DNA of 64,000 bases from Ralstonia pickettii (lineage in GTDB: Bacteria; Pseudomonadota; Gammaproteobacteria; Burkholderiales; Burkholderiaceae), in assembly GCF_000607165.1 (NCBI RefSeq), contig NZ_JFZG01000004.1, forward strand, positions 470,776 to 534,775, in the 5' to 3' direction. This document shows, piece by piece, positions 9,176 to 17,391 of this stretch (the stretch's first letter is position 1; every line of letters begins with the position of its first letter). A program made the position numbers and the translations under genes. Under the pieces are notes generated by a model. That model saw only the letters and a program-made list of their open reading frames with translations. It ran no database searches and was not told the DNA's origin.

Positions 9176-10715
9176 GTGTTCTTCCTGATGCGTAATGCAG
9201 AATTTCTTCCTGGTTTGTCTTCCGTGTTTCCAGGACTGCGGTAATGCGGCCTTCATGAAAGACGGCAATTCGATCTGTCATGCCCAGCAGTTCCGGCAGC
9301 TCCGAGCTGATCAGCACGACACCGACACCGTCGGCGGCGAGTTCGTCCATCAGCCCATAAATCGCGTACTTGGCGCCGACGTCGATGCCCCGCGTCGGCT
9401 CATCGAAAAACAGGATGCGCGAACCGCGATACAGCCATTTGCCGATCACGATCTTCTGTTGATTGCCGCCTGAGAGATTGCGCACCGTCTGCCCGACGGA
9501 CGGCGTGCGGATGTTCAGCTCGCGCACGTAGCGCTGCGCCACGGCGGTCTCTTCGGAAAAGCGCAGAAAGCCATGCGATGAAATCGCCCGGACATTGGCC
9601 AGGGTGATATTCACGGCCACCGGCATCGACAACGCCAGACCGTCCTTCTTTCTGTCCTCTGACAGGTAGGCAATGCCTTGCCGGATGGCCTCGCGCGGGG
9701 AGCGGATCGTGACCGGCGTGTCGCCCAGCTTGATCGATCCGGAATCGAGCCGTTCCGCTCCGAAAATGGCACGCGCCACCTCCGTGCGCCCCGCGCCCAT
9801 CAAGCCGGCAAAACCGAGAATCTCGCCCTTGCGCAGCTCGAACGACACCGGGCCGAAGACGCCTGCGCGGCTCAGTGCGTTCACGCGCAACAACACCTCG
9901 TCGGTCGGTACCGATTTGCGCGCGGGAAAGACATCGTCGAGTGAGCGGCCGACCATCCGCGCGACGATCTCGTTGACACTGGTGGAAGCGAAATCGCTCG
10001 TGGCGATATGGCGGCCGTCACGGAGCACCGTCACGCGATCGACGATCTCGGCCATCTCATCCAGTCGGTGCGAGATGTAGAGAATCGCCACGCCATCGGC
10101 GCGCAACTCCTTGATGATGCGAAACAGCTGAACAGTTTCGGATTCCGTGAGCGAAGACGTGGGCTCGTCCATGATCAGCACACGCGCGTTGAGCGAGAGC
10201 GCCTTGGCAATCTCCACCATCTGTTGCTGCGCGATCGACAGCGCGCTGACCAGCGTGGTCGGCTCGACGGCCAGACCGATCCGCTGCAGATAGCTCCGTG
10301 CGTTAGTGTTGAGCTTGCGGTAATCAATGAACGGGCCGCGCTTGGGCTCGCGCGCCAGGAAGATGTTCTCTGCCACCGACAGATGCGGCACGAGATTCAG
10401 CTCCTGATGGATGATCGCAATGCCGGCCGCCTGCGCCTCGGATGTCGACGCAAACCGCACCGCTTCACCCCGGTACGAGATGACGCCATCGTCTGCGGTG
10501 TACTGGCCGCTGATGATTTTCATCAGGGTGGATTTGCCGGCACCGTTCTCGCCGCAGACGGCATGGACTTCGCCCACGCGCAGATCCAGATCCACACCAT
10601 CCAGCGCAACGACGCCGGGAAAGCGTTTGCCGATGCGCTGCAAGCAAAGAATCTCTTGCAACATCGACGATCTGGAGCTGCTTACGTGCGTGGGCACGGC
10701 ATCAGCACTGCTCAT
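9168..10715 (-). CDS. Sugar ABC transporter ATP-binding protein (CUT2/RbsA-like, duplicated ABC domain)
   Basis: A 515-residue protein with two fused ABC domains. The first has a full Walker A, GENGAGKST (residues 55-63), signature LSIAQQQMVEIAKAL and Walker B VLIMDEPTSSL. The second has the degenerate P-loop GLMGAGRTE, the strong signature LSGGNQQKIVIGKWL and ILFFDEPTRGID. A weak first signature and a degenerate second P-loop are normal for RbsA/MglA-type ATPases. The start at 10715 has GGAGACC upstream. It is the first gene of the minus-strand operon, facing the GntR regulator, with a TTGGT/ACCAA palindrome at 10806-10818. Confidence 0.92.
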   Translation of the reverse strand: MSSADAVPTHVSSSRSSMLQEILCLQRIGKRFPGVVALDGVDLDLRVGEVHAVCGENGAGKSTLMKIISGQYTADDGVISYRGEAVRFASTSEAQAAGIAIIHQELNLVPHLSVAENIFLAREPKRGPFIDYRKLNTNARSYLQRIGLAVEPTTLVSALSIAQQQMVEIAKALSLNARVLIMDEPTSSLTESETVQLFRIIKELRADGVAILYISHRLDEMAEIVDRVTVLRDGRHIATSDFASTSVNEIVARMVGRSLDDVFPARKSVPTDEVLLRVNALSRAGVFGPVSFELRKGEILGFAGLMGAGRTEVARAIFGAERLDSGSIKLGDTPVTIRSPREAIRQGIAYLSEDRKKDGLALSMPVAVNITLANVRAISSHGFLRFSEETAVAQRYVRELNIRTPSVGQTVRNLSGGNQQKIVIGKWLYRGSRILFFDEPTRGIDVGAKYAIYGLMDELAADGVGVVLISSELPELLGMTDRIAVFHEGRITAVLETRKTNQEEILHYASGRTHA

Positions 10716-10805
10716 CGTGGTCTCCGTTGTGTTGCGAGGCTCTGATCTTCCGCTCGACGCACTGGTAAGTCCAGTTTGGAGCGATTCGAGCAAGCCAAGC
10801 ATTTT

Positions 10806-10818
10806 TTGGTCAAACCAA
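10806..10818. promoter_or_regulatory. GntR/FadR-type operator in front of the L-fucose operon
   Basis: TTGGT-CAA-ACCAA is a perfect 13-bp palindrome fitting the TNGTNNNACNA pattern bound by FadR-subfamily GntR regulators. It lies just downstream, in minus-strand sense, of a TTATAA hexamer (10826-10831), so a bound dimer would block the start of the ABC-transporter operon. The same core recurs at 11746-11754 and 11847-11861 in front of the right arm. Confidence 0.75.
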
Positions 10819-10961
10819 TATCACTTATAACGTACCTGCCTGACCACTAGTGCAAACCCTGAAGTGTTGCTGACACCAGTCTAGACAACGGCTGGCGGTG
10901 CCCATGCTAGACTCGAAGCACATCCATGCGCGGCAACGCCCGCGCCAAAAAACACACCACA

Positions 10962-11669
10962 ATGAAGCAGACAGAGCCAAAGCGGCTTTACCAATCTGTA
11001 GCCGCGCAGATTCTCGCGCTGATCCAACAGGAAAAGCTCGGACCGGGCACACGCTTGCCTCCCGAGCGCGAACTGGCGCAGACGCTGGGCGTATCGCGCC
11101 CGTCGCTGCGCGAGGCATTGATCGCCCTGGAGATTGGCGGCCAGGTTGAGATCCGCATGGGTTCCGGTGTGTATGTGCAAGACGCAAGCGCGGCGAGCGA
11201 GAATGCGGCCATTCCGTCGCTGGGCGAAAGCCCCTCCGAACTGATGCAAGCCCGGGCCGTTCTTGAAGGCGACGTGATCACGCTCGCCACGGGGCGCCTG
11301 ACGGCGGCCACGCTCGACAAGCTCCAGCGCACCATCGACCGCATGAAGAAACTTGCATCGGGGGGGAAGTCGCCCACCGATGCCGACCGCCAGTTCCACA
11401 TGCTGATTGCCGAGACCGCCGGCAATTCGGTCCTCAGCCGATTCGTGGCCGAGCTGTTCGATAGTCGCCATGACCCGCTGGCCATGGCCATCCGCGACCA
11501 TGCAGAGGGCGAATCAAGCTGGCATGCGGCGGTGCACGAACACGAAGAGATTCTGAAGGCGTTGCAGGCGGGCGATCCCATCGCGGCGCAAACCGCCATG
11601 CGCGCGCACTTAAAGGCGTCGGAAGAACGCTGGATCGCGGGCGCCATTCAGCAAGACAGCGCACAGTAA
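10962..11669 (+). CDS. GntR-family transcriptional regulator (FadR subfamily, FCD domain)
   Basis: A 235-residue regulator. The N-terminal winged helix is typical: KRLYQSVAAQILALI, PGTRLPPERELAQTLGVSRPSLREALIALE and GGQVEIRMGSGVYV. The C-terminal helical FCD ligand domain has QFHMLIAETAGN and the metal-site-like H-EI-AL pattern AVHEHEEILKALQAGD. It lies between the two arms of the sugar locus and is the only regulator there, so it most likely represses both. The start is uncertain: ATG 10962 (MKQTEPKRLYQ) gives the usual short leader, while ATG 10926 adds 12 residues; neither has a strong ribosome site. The ligand is perhaps L-fuconate, L-galactonate or a later keto acid. Confidence 0.9.
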   Translation: MKQTEPKRLYQSVAAQILALIQQEKLGPGTRLPPERELAQTLGVSRPSLREALIALEIGGQVEIRMGSGVYVQDASAASENAAIPSLGESPSELMQARAVLEGDVITLATGRLTAATLDKLQRTIDRMKKLASGGKSPTDADRQFHMLIAETAGNSVLSRFVAELFDSRHDPLAMAIRDHAEGESSWHAAVHEHEEILKALQAGDPIAAQTAMRAHLKASEERWIAGAIQQDSAQ

Positions 11670-12075
11670 CCGCCCTCACCCCATGCGCGGCCCGCCCGCA
11701 GCCGCGCAATCCTTCCCTCCCCGCCCCATCGCTCCCGCCCAATGCGGTCTGACCAAATTTCAGACTACCTCGCCTTTCCCCCTTGAAAACAAGGGATTTT
11801 CAGCATCAGGGTTTCCCCCATCAAGGATTTTCCCGCAAGATGTTAAATTGGTCTGACCAATAGGTGAGGCCTGTTTGGCATGACCAGTTGCCCAAGATGT
11901 GCGAATTGATTCCTTCAACTTGGTGCAGTGCACGCGCGCAATCAAACCTCACCTCATCCACTCAAGGAGACCGGAAGGTGACCCACTGTTTGCCATCGCC
12001 ACGCGCCCATACGCAACTTCTTCAACGGCTCCGTCAAGCGGAGACTGGCGACGCCACTTCGGGCGGAGCCACATC
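11670..12075. promoter_or_regulatory. Control region of the L-galactonate arm
   Basis: This 406-bp non-coding region holds two GGTCTGACC cores (11746-11754 and 11848-11860) that match the operator at 10806. A GTCTGA-N7-TCAGAC dyad (11747-11765) overlaps the first. The promoter of the dehydrogenase-reductase-altronase operon should lie here, near the palindrome at 11847-11861, but I could not fix a clean -35/-10 pair. No gene is evident. Confidence 0.6.
11847..11861. promoter_or_regulatory. GntR/FadR-type operator in front of the L-galactonate arm
   Basis: ATTGGTCTGACCAAT is a perfect 15-bp palindrome containing the same TTGGT-N3-ACCAA core as the site at 10806-10818. Its place 215 bp before the dehydrogenase start suggests that one regulator controls both arms. 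Confidence 0.75.
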
Positions 12076-13083
12076 ATGCTGACCGTCGTGTGCGAAACAC
12101 CAGGCGCCCTGGTTGCACAGGACCGGCCGGTCCCCAGCCCCGCCGACGGTGAGGTACTGCTGCGCGTCAAACGCGTGGGGGTGTGCGGTACCGACCTGCA
12201 CATCTTTACGGGCAACCAGCCTTACCTCAATTACCCGCGCGTGATGGGGCATGAACTGTCGGGCATCGTCGAACAGGCACCGCCCGGCAGCGCGCTTGCC
12301 AAGGGCGACGTGGTGTACGTGATGCCCTACCTGTCGTGCGGGCACTGCGTGGCGTGCCGCCAGGGCCGGACAAACTGCTGCGTCAACATCCAGGTACTGG
12401 GTGTGCATCGCGACGGGGCGTTCACTGAATACCTGAGCGTGCCGCAAGCCTTCGTGCACAAGGCGGACGGCGTGAGCCTGGATCAGGCCGCGATGGTGGA
12501 ATTCCTGGCCATTGGGGCGCACGCGGTGCGTCGTGCGCAGGTGCGCGCTGGGCAGCGCGTGCTGGTGGTAGGCGCCGGCCCGATCGGCATGGCGGCCATG
12601 ATCTTCGCCAAGCTGCGCGGCGCGACGGTCACGGCGCTGGACTCCCGTGCGGATCGCCTCGCCTTTGCGATGGAGCGACTTGGTATGGACGCCAGCGTTG
12701 CGCTGGGCGATACCGACGAAGCGCAACTCAGTGCGCTCACGGCCAATGAGTTTTATGACGTCGTCTTCGATGCCACGGGCAATCCGAAAGCCATGGAGCG
12801 CGGCTTGCGCTTTGTTGCGCATGCCGGCACGTATGTGCTGATCTCGGTGGTGGCGGCCAACATCTCGTTCTCCGATCCGGAATTCCACAAACGCGAGACC
12901 ACGCTGCTCGCCAGCCGCAACGCCACCACCGAAGATTTTGAAACCGTGCTCGACGCCATGCGTGCGGGCAAGATTCCGACCGCGCTGAACACGCACCGCA
13001 TGGCGCTGGCGGACGTGCCCGAGCACTTCAAGACGCTGCTCGACCCCGCCGCCGGCGTGGTGAAGGCCATCGTGGAGTGCTGA
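12076..13083 (+). CDS. lgoD: L-galactonate 5-dehydrogenase (zinc-dependent MDR family, LgoD-like)
   Basis: A 335-residue zinc alcohol dehydrogenase. Catalytic zinc ligands are Cys37 (VCGTDLH), His59 and Glu60 (GHE). The structural zinc site is C88-C91-C94-C102. The Rossmann motif is VVGAGPIG. Several segments match my recollection of E. coli LgoD/YjjN: GRTNCC, VLGVHRDGAFTEYLSVP, FSDPEFHKRET and ASRNATTEDF. LgoD oxidises L-galactonate to D-tagaturonate, and the next two genes encode the enzymes that continue from tagaturonate, which supports the call. Start 12076 has GGAG seven bases upstream. It begins a three-gene plus-strand operon, 4 bp from the next gene. Confidence 0.85.
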   Translation: MLTVVCETPGALVAQDRPVPSPADGEVLLRVKRVGVCGTDLHIFTGNQPYLNYPRVMGHELSGIVEQAPPGSALAKGDVVYVMPYLSCGHCVACRQGRTNCCVNIQVLGVHRDGAFTEYLSVPQAFVHKADGVSLDQAAMVEFLAIGAHAVRRAQVRAGQRVLVVGAGPIGMAAMIFAKLRGATVTALDSRADRLAFAMERLGMDASVALGDTDEAQLSALTANEFYDVVFDATGNPKAMERGLRFVAHAGTYVLISVVAANISFSDPEFHKRETTLLASRNATTEDFETVLDAMRAGKIPTALNTHRMALADVPEHFKTLLDPAAGVVKAIVEC

Positions 13084-13087
13084 GCGC

Positions 13088-14215
13088 ATGACCGAGCCGA
13101 TCCTCCAGTTCGGCACCAGCCGCTTCCTGCAGGCGCACGTCGACTTGTTCGTGTCGGAAGCGCTCGATGCCGGACAAGCACTGGGCGGGATAACCGTCGT
13201 GCAGACCACATCCAACCCGGCCAGCGCAGCGCGTGTGGCGGCGCTTGCAGGCGGTGAGGGTTATCCGGTGCGCATTCGCGGCTTACGAGACGGTACACCC
13301 ATCGACCAAACCGTCACCTGCCGCGCCGTGCAGCGCGCCCTTCGGGCCGAGTCCGACTGGGAACAGCTGCGCGAGGCCATGGCAACACACGTGCAGGTCG
13401 TGGTGTCGAACACGGCCGACCAGGGCTACCAGCTCGACCCGCGCGATGATGCCAGCTTGATGCAGCAGCCATCGCGCGTGCCACGCAGCTTCCCTGCCAA
13501 ACTGGTGGCGCTGCTGCTCGGCCGCTGGCTGCGACAGCCGCAGGCACCGCTGTCGCTGTTTCCGTGCGAACTGATCGAGCGCAACGGCGACACGCTCTGC
13601 GCAACGGTCTGCGCGCTGGCACAGCAATGGGCGCTGCCCGCCGCGTTCATCGATTGGCTGCGCACGCATTGCGTGTGGGCCAACTCGCTCGTAGACCGCA
13701 TCGTCTCCGAGGCATTGCACCCCGTGGGCGCCGTGGCTGAACCGTACGCGCTGTGGGCCATCGAGCGCCGCCCCGGGCTGGTGCTGCCATGCACGCATCC
13801 GGCCATCGTGCTGACGGATGAACTGGATCACCACGAGCGGCTCAAGCTCTTTCTGCTCAACGCGGGCCACACCTTTCTGGCCGAGCGTTGGCGCGAAGAT
13901 GCGCATCCCGCCGATCTGACTGTCGCGCAGGCCATGGAAGACCCACGCCTGCGGCCGGAGCTGGAAGCGCTGTGGCGCGACGAGATCGTTCCTGTATTCG
14001 CCGCCCTGCACAAGCGCGAAGCCGCCGAGGCCTATCTCGTCTTGCTGCGCGAACGGCTGTTGAACCCCTATCTTGCCCACCGCCTCGCCGATATCGCGCA
14101 GAACCATGCGCAGAAGAAGCTGCGGCGCCTCGCGCCCATCGTCGCGCTGACGCGGCAGTTGGGCTTGCACCTCGCCCAGCCGCGCCTGAACGCCGCGCTG
14201 GCCAATCCGAATTGA
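13088..14215 (+). CDS. uxaB: Tagaturonate reductase-like protein (mannitol dehydrogenase/UxaB family)
   Basis: A 375-residue polyol/hexuronate dehydrogenase. It opens with ILQFGTSRFLQAHVDLF (NAD-binding N-terminus), then VVSNTADQGYQLDPRD, PAKLVALLLGRW, FPCELIERNGDTL, SLVDRIVSEA and the family lysine-asparagine region HHERLKLFLLNAGHTFLAE. It should reduce D-tagaturonate to D-altronate with NADH. It is about 100 residues shorter than E. coli UxaB (483 residues in my memory), which fits the shorter mannitol-dehydrogenase relatives. Position between an LgoD-like dehydrogenase and an altronate dehydratase makes tagaturonate the best substrate; fructuronate is the main alternative. Confidence 0.82.
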   Translation: MTEPILQFGTSRFLQAHVDLFVSEALDAGQALGGITVVQTTSNPASAARVAALAGGEGYPVRIRGLRDGTPIDQTVTCRAVQRALRAESDWEQLREAMATHVQVVVSNTADQGYQLDPRDDASLMQQPSRVPRSFPAKLVALLLGRWLRQPQAPLSLFPCELIERNGDTLCATVCALAQQWALPAAFIDWLRTHCVWANSLVDRIVSEALHPVGAVAEPYALWAIERRPGLVLPCTHPAIVLTDELDHHERLKLFLLNAGHTFLAERWREDAHPADLTVAQAMEDPRLRPELEALWRDEIVPVFAALHKREAAEAYLVLLRERLLNPYLAHRLADIAQNHAQKKLRRLAPIVALTRQLGLHLAQPRLNAALANPN

Positions 14216-14229
14216 ACCTGCAAAGCACC

Positions 14230-15741
14230 ATGTCCGACGCATCCCTCATCCTTCTTGCCCCCGACGACGACGTGGCCGTCGCGCGTGTTGCGCTGGCGCC
14301 CGGCGCGGCACTCGACGCGGGGTTGACCACCCGCGATGCCATTCCCGCTGGCCACAAGGTCGCGTTGCGCGACATCGCAGCGGGGCAACCGGTGCACAAG
14401 TATGGGCAAGTCATCGGCGTGGCCACGGCGCCCATCCGCATGGGGGAACACGTTCACGTACACAACGTCGGCATGGCCAACTCAGCCGCCGAGCACACTG
14501 TGGGCCACGCGTATCGCGCCACCGTGCCGGTCGACACGCCCGCCACGTTCGAAGGGTATGTGCGGGCAGATGGCCGCGTCGGCACGCGCAATTTCATCGG
14601 CGTCATCTCCAGCGTGAACTGCTCGGCCACGGTGTGCCGGCATATCGTGCAGGCGGCGCAGGCAGAGGTGGTCGCGTTTCCCAACGTGGATGGCATTGTC
14701 GCCATCACGCACGGCAGCGGCTGCGGGATGGCCGGCAACGGCGAAGGGCTGGAACTGCTGCAGCGCACGCTGCGCGGCTATGCCGACCACCCAAACTTTG
14801 CCGGCGTGCTGATCGTTGGCCTTGGTTGCGAAGTCAATCAGGTGGCACCGCTTGTGCAGATGCTGGGCGCCCGCACACCGGGGCTGTTCGCATCGCTGAC
14901 GATTCAGGAAGAAGGCGGCACGCGTGAGGCGATTGCTGCCGGCTTGACCATGCTGCGCGACATGCTGCCGATCGCGAATCGGGCACAACGCAGCACCGTC
15001 TCGGCAAGCCACCTGACGGTGGGCCTGCAATGCGGCGGATCGGACGGCTACTCGGGCATCAGCGCCAACCCTGCGCTGGGCGCGGCGGTGGATTTGCTGG
15101 TGCGACACGGGGGCACCGCAGTGCTATCCGAAACGCCCGAGATCTATGGCGCAGAACACCTGTTGACTGCGCGCGCTGCGACGCCTGCCGTGGCCGACGC
15201 GTTGATGCAACGGCTGACCTGGTGGGAGCATTACACCAGCACGCTGGGCGCCGACATGAACAACAACCCTTCGCCCGGCAACAAGGCCGGTGGCGTCACG
15301 ACCATCCTGGAAAAATCGCTCGGCGCGGTTGCCAAGGGCGGCAGCAGCGGACTGATGGCCGTGTATGAATACGCCCAGCCGGTGCAGGCGCACGGCCTCG
15401 TCTTCATGGACACGCCCGGCTACGACCCTGTCTCGGCCACCGGCCAAGTCGCCGGCGGCGCCAACCTGATCTGCTTCACAACGGGCCGAGGCTCCACCTA
15501 TGGCTGCAAGCCGGTACCCTCCTTGAAGCTGGCCACCAACAGCACGCTCTTCCGGCACATGGAACTGGACATGGACTACGACTGCGGCGGCATCGTCGAT
15601 GGCCGCCTCAGCATTGCACAAGCCGGCCAGGCGCTGTTCCAGCTGATACTGGCCACCGCCTCGGGCAACCACACCAAGAGCGAACTCAACGGCCTGGGCG
15701 ACAACGAGTTCGTACCGTGGCAGCTTGGCGCGGTGATGTAA
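14230..15741 (+). CDS. uxaA: Altronate dehydratase (UxaA, SAF plus catalytic domain)
   Basis: A 503-residue UxaA-type protein. The N-terminal SAF domain (about residues 10-90) includes VALRDIAAGQPVHKYGQVIG and GEHVHVHNVG. The large C-terminal domain holds the cysteine and histidine positions of the iron-dependent altronate/galactarate dehydratases: ISSVNCSATVC, THGSGCGM, VGLGCEVNQV, LQCGGSDGYSGISANPALG and TTGRGSTYGCKPVPS. It dehydrates D-altronate to 2-keto-3-deoxy-D-gluconate. KDG kinase and aldolase are not in the window. The start at 14230 is 14 bp after the reductase stop. It is the last gene of the right arm. Confidence 0.9.
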   Translation: MSDASLILLAPDDDVAVARVALAPGAALDAGLTTRDAIPAGHKVALRDIAAGQPVHKYGQVIGVATAPIRMGEHVHVHNVGMANSAAEHTVGHAYRATVPVDTPATFEGYVRADGRVGTRNFIGVISSVNCSATVCRHIVQAAQAEVVAFPNVDGIVAITHGSGCGMAGNGEGLELLQRTLRGYADHPNFAGVLIVGLGCEVNQVAPLVQMLGARTPGLFASLTIQEEGGTREAIAAGLTMLRDMLPIANRAQRSTVSASHLTVGLQCGGSDGYSGISANPALGAAVDLLVRHGGTAVLSETPEIYGAEHLLTARAATPAVADALMQRLTWWEHYTSTLGADMNNNPSPGNKAGGVTTILEKSLGAVAKGGSSGLMAVYEYAQPVQAHGLVFMDTPGYDPVSATGQVAGGANLICFTTGRGSTYGCKPVPSLKLATNSTLFRHMELDMDYDCGGIVDGRLSIAQAGQALFQLILATASGNHTKSELNGLGDNEFVPWQLGAVM

Positions 15742-15786
15742 GGCAAGTGCCGAGCACACCTGACCGGCAATAAGCGATACGGCCGA

Positions 15787-16560
15787 TCATGGCAACGCGG
15801 CGGAGGCCACTTGGAGCAACCCCGCCACGATGGCCACAGCACCAATGCAGCGGGCTACGCGGTCTCCGTCGGGTGCCAGGCGCTCCAGCGTAATCGCCGC
15901 TGACACCGCCGCCATTGCTCGCAGATCCATGACGCCGGCCACGAGCAGGATTGCCGTCAAGCCCGCGCAAGAGCTGGCGCAGCGCATGCCGAGCCGTAAG
16001 CCATGTCGCCACGCTGTACTGCCCGGCGCGGGCACCACTCGGCACTCTGCAAGCTGCCGCGCCTTCCATGCACTGAACTGCAGTGCGCCGGCCGCAAGAA
16101 CGACTGCACCGGCGGCAGCCGGCAACGCGCGCGCTAGCACGGGCGATGTCATTTCAAGCTCGGCCACCGCCGCCTCCAGCGCAAAGACCATCGCGCCGAT
16201 CAGCCCCCACACGGCAAAGTACGCCGTGCCTGCCAACGCGGTGTGCGCATCAACATTCGGCTTGCCCGCAAGGTGAAGCGCAACGCGATACCGCCGCAGC
16301 ATCGGCAGCAATGTCGGCAGCATCATCGCCACCATCATCACCGTCCACATGCAAATGAAGGACGCGGCAAAGCTCCACCACGTCTGACCGCACATCGGCA
16401 TCCAGGCCATTGGCATCTCGGCCATGCCGGGCATGGCGGTGCACCATGCCACCGTCGCTGCCGCGCTGCCGATGAACAGCAATGCCGAGACGGCCAGGAA
16501 GCCGCGCTCGGACACTGCTTGCTCGCGTGGCAGTTCAACGCTGCTGAGCGTACTCGTCAT
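15787..16560 (-). CDS. DUF2182 integral membrane protein
   Basis: A 257-residue membrane protein with six or seven hydrophobic segments and an unusually methionine-rich stretch, WCTAMPGMAEMPMAWMPMCG, followed by MWTVMMVAMMLPTLLPMLRRY. This is the DUF2182 family, annotated as predicted metal-binding membrane proteins; no biochemical function is established to my knowledge. The methionine/cysteine cluster could bind copper or a similar soft metal, which is inference. The start MTSTLSSVELP at 16560 lies inside the DUF899 gene (26-bp overlap), so the two are translationally coupled. A small gap of 45 bp separates it from the convergent uxaA. Confidence 0.85.
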   Translation of the reverse strand: MTSTLSSVELPREQAVSERGFLAVSALLFIGSAAATVAWCTAMPGMAEMPMAWMPMCGQTWWSFAASFICMWTVMMVAMMLPTLLPMLRRYRVALHLAGKPNVDAHTALAGTAYFAVWGLIGAMVFALEAAVAELEMTSPVLARALPAAAGAVVLAAGALQFSAWKARQLAECRVVPAPGSTAWRHGLRLGMRCASSCAGLTAILLVAGVMDLRAMAAVSAAITLERLAPDGDRVARCIGAVAIVAGLLQVASAALP

Positions 16561-17305
16561 GGCGACGCCACCAGACACCGGTTTCATTGCGGCCCAGCGG
16601 CGCGCGATCGAGCCACTGGTATGCACCCCACAAGCCATCGAGGCCACGCGCGTAGGTCGAATACGTGTGGTACACGACGCCGTCTTCCAGCACGAACGCG
16701 CTCATGCCAGGCCGGTCGCGCACGTAGGTGGGCGCGTCGGTGCCGCACATGCTGGCGAACTGCTGCACAGGTTCGGGCAAGTCGGATGCATCCATCACGT
16801 GGCTGCCGCGCACGTAGTTGTAGTCGGAGTTGCCGGCGCGCTGCTGCTCTTCCGAGATCGAGACGTTGAAGTCGTAGTTGAAATCGCTGCCAACCGACGA
16901 CACCCACGGAAAGGTCCAGCCCATCCGCTCGCGATACTCGATCAGCTTGGCCAGCGGCCCGCGCGACACTGCCAGCAGCGTCACGTCGTGATTCGCCAGA
17001 TGCGTGACGAAACCGTCAAAGCCGTCGGCAATCATCGAGCACGATGGGCAGCCCGCCTTATAGTCCGGCCCGAACATGAAGTGATACACGAGCAGTTGCG
17101 AGCGCCCGCCAAACAGATCGGCCAGCGAGGCGCTGCCGTTCTCGGTTTCAAAGCGATAGGTTTTGTCGATGCGCACCCATGGCAGTGCCTGCCGGCGGCG
17201 TGCGAGCTCATCGCTGCGGCGGGTGAGTTCCTTCTCGGCCTTGAGCAGTTCAATGCGCTCTGCCAGCCAACTTGCGCGGGTTGCTGTGGGGTGTGTTGCA
17301 CTCAT
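16535..17305 (-). CDS. DUF899 thioredoxin-like protein
   Basis: A 256-residue DUF899 protein. After an N-terminal helix comes DLFGGRSQLLVYHFMFGPD and a thioredoxin-like active motif, GCPSC (Cys86, Cys89), then FVTHLANHDVTLLAVSR, MGWTFPWVSS and the typical C-terminal VYHTYSTYARGLD. The fold is that of thioredoxin/peroxiredoxin-like proteins, but no substrate is known. It is the first gene of a minus-strand pair with DUF2182, starts with GGAGGT upstream, and faces the winged-helix regulator at 17392 across an 86-bp promoter region. I infer a redox- or metal-related role for the pair. Confidence 0.88.
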   Translation of the reverse strand: MSATHPTATRASWLAERIELLKAEKELTRRSDELARRRQALPWVRIDKTYRFETENGSASLADLFGGRSQLLVYHFMFGPDYKAGCPSCSMIADGFDGFVTHLANHDVTLLAVSRGPLAKLIEYRERMGWTFPWVSSVGSDFNYDFNVSISEEQQRAGNSDYNYVRGSHVMDASDLPEPVQQFASMCGTDAPTYVRDRPGMSAFVLEDGVVYHTYSTYARGLDGLWGAYQWLDRAPLGRNETGVWWRRHDEYAQQR

Positions 17306-17391
17306 GCTTACCTCCGTTTTGGGTGAGTGGTCGTGTGCTAGATTAGGCGCCGACCTCAAACGGCGGGAGTGACAAGTGTGGCGGGATTCGA

